Origin: Betaproteobacteria bacterium HGW-Betaproteobacteria-1 | Lineage (GTDB): Bacteria; Pseudomonadota; Gammaproteobacteria; Burkholderiales; Methylophilaceae | Assembly: GCA_002842435.1 (NCBI GenBank) | Contig: PHCX01000005.1 | Location: 62,001 to 126,000 of the forward strand | DNA length: 64,000 nucleotides | Direction of reading: 5' to 3' | Shown: in pieces, positions 58,376-64,000 of the stretch | Layout of the letters: each line of letters opens with the position of its first letter | Numbering within the stretch: the stretch's first letter is position 1 | Position numbers and translations under genes: made by a program | The notes under the pieces: generated by a model | Told to the model about the DNA's origin: nothing | The model's database searches: none | What the model saw: only the letters and a program-made list of their open reading frames with translations

Positions 58376-59866
58376 TCAATCGACTTTTCCAAGCCTGTCT
58401 TCCAGTGCATCGCACAGCGTTTTCAGAATCTTGATGCGAGCATAGTTCTTGTCATTGGCTTCGACCAGCGTCCACGGTGCGTGACCGGTGCTGGTGCGAT
58501 CCACCATGTCACTGGCGGCAATCTGGTAGGCATCCCATTTATCCCGATTGCGCCAATCCTCTTCGGTGATTTTGTAGTGCTTGAATGAAATTTCCTGGCG
58601 CTCCTCGAAGCGTTTCAGTTGTTCTTCCTGGCTGATCTGCAGCCAGAATTTGACGATTAGCGTGTCATGCTCGATCAGTTGTGACTCGAAGTCGTTGATC
58701 TCTGCATAGGCGCGCATCCAGTCCTGTTCGCTGCAATAGCCTTCAACCCGCTCTACCAGTACGCGGCCATACCATGAGCGGTCAAAGATCGTGCTGCGGC
58801 CCTTGCCCGGAATATGACGCCAGAAGCGCCATAGGTATGGCTGCGCGCGCTCTTCATCAGTGGGTGCGGCAATCGGGATCACCTTGTAGAAACGCGCATC
58901 GATCGCATGCGTGATGCGGCGGATACTGCCGCCTTTGCCGGCGGCGTCGGCGCCTTCGAAGACGATGACCAGCGACATATCCTTGAACTTCGGGTGCCGG
59001 GTCAGCAAGTTGATCTTGCGCTGATATTTTTCCAGCTGTTTAGTGTAATCATCCTTGTCGAGAGACTTGCTCAGATCCAGTGTGTTGAGGATATGCAGGT
59101 GGTCGATCGGCTGCAGGATGGGGGCGGCAATACTCTTGCTGTTACCGTTTGTTTTGTTATCCAGCTGCTTTCTGATGGCATCCCGGATGTAGCTGCCGGC
59201 AGTCAGGTTGCGGTAATTGGCGTCATATCCTTCGATGATGATCCATGGCGCATTGGCGGTGCTGGTTTCGCGGATGACATGCCCGCTGATCTGGCGGAAC
59301 TTGTCATACAGTTTGAGGTGATGCAAATCGCGCTCGGTTACACGCCAGCTGGTTTTAGGGTTTTTCTGCAGATCGTGGATACGGGTTTTCTGCTTTTCCT
59401 TGGAAAGGTGGAACCAGAACTTGATGAGCAGGGCACCTTCGTCGGTCAGCATGCGCTCGAAGCGCACAATGTCTTCCAGCGCATTGTCTAGTTCTTCATC
59501 CTTGCTTTCGCCGTAGGCGCGGCTGATGATGGGCGCGGTATACCAGGAGCCGAAAAAGATGCCGATCTCGCCCTTGGGTGGCAGCTGGCGCCAGAACCGC
59601 CACATCGGCGGCCGGGAGGCTTCTTCCTCGGTTGGCGGGCCGAAGGCGCAGGTGGTGATGCGGCGCGGGTCCATCCATTCGTTGAGCAGGTTGGCGACTT
59701 CGCCCTTGCCTGCGCCGTCGACGCCACCGATCAGGATGATGACCGGGAAACGCTTGCTTTCCGCCAGGTCGAATTGCACATCCAGCAATGCTTCACGAAG
59801 TTTTGCCACCTCCTTTTTATAGACGTCCTTGGCAATTTGATGCCCCAGTTCTGCGGATTCGAACAT
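58376..59866 (-). CDS. Polyphosphate:AMP phosphotransferase (PPK2 class II)
   Basis: 496 residues made of two fused PPK2 domains. The first has GGVDGAGKGEVANLLNEWMD, and the second has FEGADAAGKGGSIRRITHAID. Each has a lid-type region (GSWYTAPI and FDRSWYGRVLVERVEG). Two-domain enzymes of this class move phosphate from polyphosphate to AMP, making ADP. The P-loop of both domains is intact, though catalysis is usually by the second. No ppk1 or ppx is adjacent. Confidence 0.94.
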   Translation of the reverse strand: MFESAELGHQIAKDVYKKEVAKLREALLDVQFDLAESKRFPVIILIGGVDGAGKGEVANLLNEWMDPRRITTCAFGPPTEEEASRPPMWRFWRQLPPKGEIGIFFGSWYTAPIISRAYGESKDEELDNALEDIVRFERMLTDEGALLIKFWFHLSKEKQKTRIHDLQKNPKTSWRVTERDLHHLKLYDKFRQISGHVIRETSTANAPWIIIEGYDANYRNLTAGSYIRDAIRKQLDNKTNGNSKSIAAPILQPIDHLHILNTLDLSKSLDKDDYTKQLEKYQRKINLLTRHPKFKDMSLVIVFEGADAAGKGGSIRRITHAIDARFYKVIPIAAPTDEERAQPYLWRFWRHIPGKGRSTIFDRSWYGRVLVERVEGYCSEQDWMRAYAEINDFESQLIEHDTLIVKFWLQISQEEQLKRFEERQEISFKHYKITEEDWRNRDKWDAYQIAASDMVDRTSTGHAPWTLVEANDKNYARIKILKTLCDALEDRLGKVD

Positions 59867-59938
59867 GCTGGTTCCCTGATGGATGACAATATCGGTTTGA
59901 TGTCATGTTGCATAAAACCGGCAGCCATGTAAATCGGA

Positions 59939-60179
59939 TTATTGCTGCCGGTTCCGTCGCATCGGCATGCCGTCGATCAACTGGAAATGTTCTGCAGGCT
60001 GACCTGATGTTTGCAAGTATGGAGTGGCCGGCCGGAAGTATGCTGATGATCAGCACCCGATGTTTCCAGAGTTCGGCTTCCAATGGATGATTATTTTGCG
60101 GAGTGGCATGAATGGTCGCGCATAAGAATGGTGCCAACAAGAACAGAAACTTGAATTTGTGCTGCAGCATGATGGTCAT
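59939..60179 (-). pseudogene. Decayed DUF4174 gene (internal deletion and frameshift)
   Basis: The 5' part (ATG 60179) encodes a signal peptide and PLEAELWKHRVLIISIL, as in DUF4174 proteins. The expected middle is missing. The family C-terminus reappears in another frame as HFQLIDGMPMRRNRQQ, ending at TAA 59939-59941. The remnant covers about 80 codons against the usual 130-160. It explains the otherwise gene-free 410 nt between the polyphosphate enzyme and the HbpS-type gene. Confidence 0.7.
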
Positions 60180-60276
60180 AGAGTCGGTGAGCAGATGCTT
60201 GATCAAATTTTATTTGTGGTAATTTTCAATGTATGAAAAGCCGCTGTGGTTAATGGCAGATATTGGGGAGAAGATC

Positions 60277-60753
60277 ATGAAAATATTCAGTAGATTGATT
60301 TTGTCATTGGGCATGCTTGGTTTTATCAGCCATGTGAGCGCAGATCAGGCTTTAAGCTATGGCTCAGGCATTCATCTGCAGCAGGCGAAGCGCGTTGCCG
60401 AAGTTGCCGCTCGGGAAGCCAATCGACTGAATCTGAGAGTGTCGGTCGCCATTGTCGATACTGCCGGTCATCTGGTTTATTTCGAAAAGGCCGATGATAC
60501 GCAAACAGCCAGTGTCGAAGTTGCGATCGCCAAGGCGCGTTCTGCCAGTAATTTCAGGCGTCCGACTAAAGTGTTTGAGGATGCAGTAGTGGGCGGACGT
60601 ACTTCCATCCTGGGTTTACCCGGTGCGGTACCAGTGGAGGGCGGGGTGCCTATCGTACTGAATGACAGGATCATCGGCGCGATCGGCATCAGCGGTGCCA
60701 GTTCGGCGGAGGATGGCGTGGTTGCGGCGGCGGCAGTCAGCGCCATTCAATAA
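60277..60753 (+). CDS. GlcG/HbpS-family heme-binding-type protein
   Basis: 158 residues from ATG 60277 with GGGGAGAA upstream as ribosome site. A signal peptide (1-22, ending in VSADQ) predicts export. The domain shows LQQAKRVAEVAAREANRL, VAIVDTAGHLVYFEKAD, GRTSILGLPGAVPVEGGVPI and IGAIGISGASSAEDG. Exported members bind heme (HbpS); cytosolic GlcG relatives do not. The heme role here is inferred from the family. Confidence 0.9.
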   Translation: MKIFSRLILSLGMLGFISHVSADQALSYGSGIHLQQAKRVAEVAAREANRLNLRVSVAIVDTAGHLVYFEKADDTQTASVEVAIAKARSASNFRRPTKVFEDAVVGGRTSILGLPGAVPVEGGVPIVLNDRIIGAIGISGASSAEDGVVAAAAVSAIQ

Positions 60754-60822
60754 TCACGGCACTGTAATTTTTAGAAGTCCATTAAAATCAAGAAAAACAG
60801 AGCATAAACCGGGAGATTGTCA

Positions 60823-61053
60823 GTGATACCAACCGAGTACATCATCATCTATTTTGTGTCTTTGGGCATCTGTTCACTATCCACGATCTACAAGACAGTG
60901 AACTTCAAGAACATGTTCTGCCGACAGATCATGGGTAACATGTTCTGGAGCCTGATACCGGTGGTCAACACCTTCAAGGCGCTGCTCTGGATTCTGACGA
61001 CCATCCTCAGCTATTTCAAAAAGAGAAACGACCAAAAGCAGGATATGGAGTGA
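60823..61053 (+). CDS. Small membrane protein
   Basis: 76 residues from GTG 60823, 7 nt after a GGGAG box; a TTG two codons earlier is possible but too close to that box. Two hydrophobic helices (about 5-22 and 42-62) are separated by a basic loop, with a charged tail (KKRNDQKQDME). Unknown family and function. Confidence 0.6.
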   Translation: MIPTEYIIIYFVSLGICSLSTIYKTVNFKNMFCRQIMGNMFWSLIPVVNTFKALLWILTTILSYFKKRNDQKQDME

Positions 61054-61082
61054 TTAAGCGCTGGAGGTTGGTGAGATGGGAA

Positions 61083-61388
61083 TCAGGGCGTGTTGATCCG
61101 GGTTTGCATGCCCATCACCTTGTTTATGGCAAGTCTTGCCAGAGCAAACGCGCGCCGTTCCAGCATGGCCTGACGTTCACCTTCGTCGAACGGCAAGTAA
61201 CGACTGCCGTGCGTCAAAGAGAAGCGTAATGAGGACTCCACATTGCTGTAAGCAATCATCATGTCCAGCAGTTTTTCTTCGTAAGTCAAATAAAGTGTGT
61301 GCATTCCAAGCAAGTCCCGGTGTAGTTTAATTGCCAGAAAACCCGATGTTATAGGGACATCATCGCTTTTTCTGCCCGCTTTTGACAA
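61083..61388 (-). CDS. Small hypothetical protein
   Basis: 101 residues if TTG 61388 is used, or 73 from ATG 61304. The latter part is helix-rich (YEEKLLDMMIAYSNVESSLRFSL, RQAMLERRAFALARLAINKV). Not recognised. It is divergent from amtB, and the NtrC-type sites lie in the shared spacer, so joint nitrogen control is possible but unproven. Confidence 0.5.
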   Translation of the reverse strand: MSKAGRKSDDVPITSGFLAIKLHRDLLGMHTLYLTYEEKLLDMMIAYSNVESSLRFSLTHGSRYLPFDEGERQAMLERRAFALARLAINKVMGMQTRINTP

Positions 61389-61414
61389 CAGAAAGTTTTC
61401 AGAAGAATGATAAT

Positions 61415-61461
61415 TGCACTAATTTTGTGCAATGCACTTTAGTGCGCACTAATTCTGTGCT
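61415..61461 (+). promoter_or_regulatory. Two NtrC-type enhancer sites for amtB
   Basis: TGCACTAATTTTGTGCA (61415-61431) and CGCACTAATTCTGTGCT (61445-61461) match the TGCAC-N7-GTGCA pattern. Their centres are 30 bp apart, about three helical turns. A shorter GCAC/GTGC palindrome lies between them. Confidence 0.85.
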
Positions 61462-61514
61462 TTCTCCGGTGAGTGTTTAAGTTAAATTTCATTAAAAACA
61501 ATATATTGCAATAT

Positions 61515-61530
61515 TGGCGCACTTTTTGCT
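61515..61530 (+). promoter_or_regulatory. Sigma-54 promoter of amtB
   Basis: TGGCGCACTTTTTGCT: GG at -24 and GC at -12 with 10 nt between, as required for RpoN. It is 40 nt before the amtB start and about 55-85 nt after the NtrC sites. Confidence 0.85.
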
Positions 61531-61569
61531 CTATTCCGGCACACATAAAATTCCGGAGGAGATGCAAAA

Positions 61570-62778
61570 ATGGAAGCATTGCAATCAGCAGGAGATGTCT
61601 TATTTATATTATTGGGCGCGATCATGGTGCTTGCCATGCATGCCGGTTTTGCTTTTCTGGAAGTCGGTACGGTACGCAAAAAGAATCAGGTGAATGCCCT
61701 GGTGAAGATCATGGTGGATTTTTCCATGTCTACCATTGCCTATTTCTTTATCGGCTACAGTATTGCTTATGGCGTCGATTTCTTTCAAGGCGCTGAGGCA
61801 CTTTCCGGCAAGAATGGTTATGACCTCGTCAAGTTCTTCTTTTTACTGACTTTCGCTGCGGCGATTCCGGCGATTGTTTCCGGTGGCATCGCCGAACGTG
61901 CCAAATTCAATCCGCAACTGGCTGCAACTTTTGCATTGGTCGGTTTTGTCTATCCCTTCTATGAAGGCATCGTCTGGAATGGCAACTTTGGCATTCAGGA
62001 ACTGATAGAGACCAGTTTTGGTGCTCCGTTCCATGATTTTGCCGGCTCAGTGGTGGTTCATGCCATGGGCGGCTGGATTGCACTGGCGGCAGTGGTGCTG
62101 CTGGGCGCGCGTATTGGTCGCTACAGCAAGGATGGCCGCTTGCACGCGTTTCCGCCTTCCAACATTCCCTTCCTGGCATTGGGTGCCTGGATACTTACGG
62201 TGGGCTGGTTCGGCTTCAACGTCATGTCCGCACAGGCAATAGAAGGCATCACCGGCCTCGTGGCGGTCAACTCGCTGATGGCCATGGTGGGCGGCACGCT
62301 TGCTGCCTTGCTCGCCGGCAGAAACGACCCGGGTTTTGTTCATAACGGCCCACTGGCCGGCCTGGTCGCTGTCTGTGCCGGGTCAGATTTGATGCATCCA
62401 CTTGGCGCGCTGGTGACCGGTCTGATTGCAGGCGGTTTGTTTGTCTGGGCGTTCACACTGACCCAGAACCGCTGGAAGATCGACGATGTGCTGGGTGTCT
62501 GGCCTTTACACGGTTTGTGCGGTGCCTGGGGCGGCATTGCCGCGGGCATCTTTGGCGCGGTCAGTCTCGGTGGTGTAGGCGGCGTGACCTTGATGGCACA
62601 GGTCGCCGGTACTCTGCTCGGCGTGACCGTTGCCCTGATTGGCGGGATCGTCGTCTATGGCGGACTCAAGGCATTTGCCGGTATCCGACTGAATGCCGAG
62701 GATGAATACATGGGTGCTGATCTCGCCATACACAAAATCTCTTCTACACCAACCGGAAGTGCCGCCGGCGACGATTGA
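61570..62778 (+). CDS. amtB: Ammonium transporter
   Basis: 402 residues with eleven helices. The pore histidines are present in GSVVVHAMGG (near 163) and PLHGLCGAWGG (near 315), and the FxPFYEGIVWNG gate segment is recognisable. A C-terminal cytosolic tail, DEYMGADLAIH, resembles the region that contacts PII proteins. No signal peptide is obvious. A strong GGAGGAG site precedes the ATG. No glnK is adjacent, unlike the usual glnK-amtB pair, but the promoter is of NtrC/sigma-54 type. Confidence 0.95.
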   Translation: MEALQSAGDVLFILLGAIMVLAMHAGFAFLEVGTVRKKNQVNALVKIMVDFSMSTIAYFFIGYSIAYGVDFFQGAEALSGKNGYDLVKFFFLLTFAAAIPAIVSGGIAERAKFNPQLAATFALVGFVYPFYEGIVWNGNFGIQELIETSFGAPFHDFAGSVVVHAMGGWIALAAVVLLGARIGRYSKDGRLHAFPPSNIPFLALGAWILTVGWFGFNVMSAQAIEGITGLVAVNSLMAMVGGTLAALLAGRNDPGFVHNGPLAGLVAVCAGSDLMHPLGALVTGLIAGGLFVWAFTLTQNRWKIDDVLGVWPLHGLCGAWGGIAAGIFGAVSLGGVGGVTLMAQVAGTLLGVTVALIGGIVVYGGLKAFAGIRLNAEDEYMGADLAIHKISSTPTGSAAGDD

Positions 62779-62830
62779 CCGCGCAGTTCAGATTCGGTTT
62801 TCTGCCTGGCCATGCATGCTAAAATCGTGC

Positions 62831-63526
62831 ATGGTCAAATTTCATGTTCTGATCCCGGCTGCCGGCTCCGGCAGCCGCATGGGTTCTGGTATCCCCAAGC
62901 AGTATCTGCCACTTCTCGGTATGCCGCTGGTGGCACATTCCCTCAAGTTGTTCACTGAAAATCCTCGCATCGATTCAGTCAATCTCGTGTTGAGTGCCGA
63001 AGATGCCGAGTGGCAAAAACTTGGTATCGTGCTCGATCAAAAGGTCACCGTGCATCGTTGCGGCGGGGAAACGCGCGCAGCTACCGTGCTTAATGGTCTT
63101 GCGCAAATGAACGACGCGGCTGATGATGACTGGGTGCTGGTACATGATGCAGCACGACCTGGCCTGACGCACGAACTGCTGAATCGTTTGCTGGATGATT
63201 TGCAGGACGACCCGGTCGGTGGCTTGCTGGCGATTCCGTTGGCTGATACATTGAAGCGCGCTGATGCAGCGCAGCGAGTTGCAAGAACCGAGCCCAGGGA
63301 AAGCCTCTGGCAGGCGCAGACTCCGCAAATGTTTCGTTATGCCATGCTGAAAAAAGCCTTGCAGGCTAGCAGCGCAGCACCAACCGATGAAGCGCAGGCA
63401 ATCGAAGCCTTGGGACACAAACCGAAACTGGTGCTGGGCGACCTGCGTAATCTCAAGATTACCTATGCCCGCGATCTGGCGCTGGTGGCGGCCATTTTGA
63501 ATGCGGAAAAACCTGAAGGAGAGTAA
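62831..63526 (+). CDS. ispD: 2-C-methyl-D-erythritol 4-phosphate cytidylyltransferase
   Basis: 231 residues from ATG 62831; the frame extends into the amtB tail, which is rejected. Third step of the MEP isoprenoid pathway. The CTP-binding [22 protein letters not shown] opens the chain, [16 protein letters not shown] follows near 100, and [12 protein letters not shown] with [12 protein letters not shown] near 185. It is 2 nt before ispF, the normal pair. Confidence 0.96.
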   Translation: MVKFHVLIPAAGSGSRMGSGIPKQYLPLLGMPLVAHSLKLFTENPRIDSVNLVLSAEDAEWQKLGIVLDQKVTVHRCGGETRAATVLNGLAQMNDAADDDWVLVHDAARPGLTHELLNRLLDDLQDDPVGGLLAIPLADTLKRADAAQRVARTEPRESLWQAQTPQMFRYAMLKKALQASSAAPTDEAQAIEALGHKPKLVLGDLRNLKITYARDLALVAAILNAEKPEGE

Positions 63527-63528
63527 TA

Positions 63529-64000
63529 ATGATTCGAGTGGGACATGGATTCGATGTGCATCAGTTGGTGGAAGGGCGCGCCTGCATTATCGGTGGTGTG
63601 GAAATTCCCTATGAAAAAGGCCTGCTGGGTCATTCGGATGCCGATGTCCTTTTACACGCCATCTGCGATGCATTGCTCGGCGCGGCATCACTCGGTGACA
63701 TCGGCCGGCATTTTCCGGATACGGATCCGCAATACAAGGGGATTGATTCACGAGAGCTGCTGCGGCAGGTATACAAGCTTCTGCACAGCAAGCACTACGA
63801 CGTCATGAATATTGATGCGACTATCATGGCACAAGCGCCCAAACTGTCACCCTACATCGAGCAGATGTGCATGAATATTTCCTCTGATTGCAACCTGTTG
63901 CGGGACTCGATCAATGTCAAGGCAACCACAACGGAGAAGCTCGGTTTCACCGGTCGTGGAGAGGGTATTGCGGCCGAGGCGGTTTGCCTTATCCAGAAAT
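63529..64000 (+). CDS. ispF: 2-C-methyl-D-erythritol 2,4-cyclodiphosphate synthase (partial, runs off the window)
   Basis: The first 157 codons are present, and the frame is still open at the last base, so only the extreme C-terminus can be missing. It has [13 protein letters not shown] with zinc ligands, [36 protein letters not shown], and [22 protein letters not shown]. The usual length is about 157-160 residues, so only a few are cut off. It forms an operon with ispD. Confidence 0.95.
   Translation, partial: MIRVGHGFDVHQLVEGRACIIGGVEIPYEKGLLGHSDADVLLHAICDALLGAASLGDIGRHFPDTDPQYKGIDSRELLRQVYKLLHSKHYDVMNIDATIMAQAPKLSPYIEQMCMNISSDCNLLRDSINVKATTTEKLGFTGRGEGIAAEAVCLIQK

Overview
The window reads as a contiguous chromosomal stretch of a Gram-negative betaproteobacterium, most probably of the Nitrosomonadales (Gallionellaceae or Methylophilaceae type). 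The grounds are the order tyrA-aroA-cmk-rpsA-ihfB-lapA-lapB-pyrF, the bpt-aat pair, the outer-membrane proteins and the overall gene style. No search was run, so this is inference from gene content. Coding density is high. I see no insertion sequence, prophage, CRISPR array or rRNA operon.

Layout. 0-11 kb: a copper block (copA, a small copper chaperone, an outer-membrane barrel protein), an MgtC/DUF4010 membrane protein, an NfeD-slipin pair, an MscS-type channel, an APH-AAA fusion protein and a GIY-YIG/DUF4144-like pair. 11-16 kb: DUF4156 lipoprotein, htpX, dodecin, a periplasmic ankyrin protein, a membrane diguanylate cyclase and tRNA-Lys. 16-22 kb: phosphoglucomutase facing a five-gene minus-strand run (OYE-type oxidoreductase, iscX, YheT-type hydrolase, phosphomannomutase, retropepsin-like protease). 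22-29 kb: glyA, a TfoX C-terminal-domain protein, nrdR, ribD, tatD, a DnaA-box cluster, then mtnA with a class II aldolase. 29-30 kb: a short AT-rich island with one HEPN-like gene. 30-39 kb: the housekeeping aromatic, nucleotide, ribosomal and LPS-control cluster, then bpt and aat. 39-45 kb: a large Cache-PAS-GGDEF-EAL protein, a YgiQ radical SAM protein and a TraB/GumN protein. 45-50 kb: a tight rhlE-led run (yaiI, blc, sugE, membrane protein). 50-58 kb: RNA-modification genes, hslO, a siderophore receptor with a Fur-like site, gluQ, and a protein with an internal duplication. 58-64 kb: polyphosphate:AMP phosphotransferase, a decayed DUF4174 gene, a heme-binding-type GlcG/HbpS protein, amtB with a clear NtrC/sigma-54 promoter, and ispD-ispF running off the end.

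How parts work together. MtnA and the aldolase overlap by 4 nt and suggest a DHAP-shunt style salvage of 5'-methylthioadenosine. The amtB promoter carries two NtrC-type palindromes and a -24/-12 element, so ammonium uptake is nitrogen-controlled. LapA/LapB, S1, IHF and CMP kinase share the usual growth-linked transcription block.

The least ordinary signals are non-coding or small. They are two copies of a repeat that each begin at a gene's stop codon, an oriC-like DnaA-box cluster beside AT-rich DNA, a heptanucleotide repeat read through by the 5' end of cmk, several terminators with no gene in front of them (possible small RNAs), and the HEPN-like orphan. I did not find a clearly new multi-gene system.
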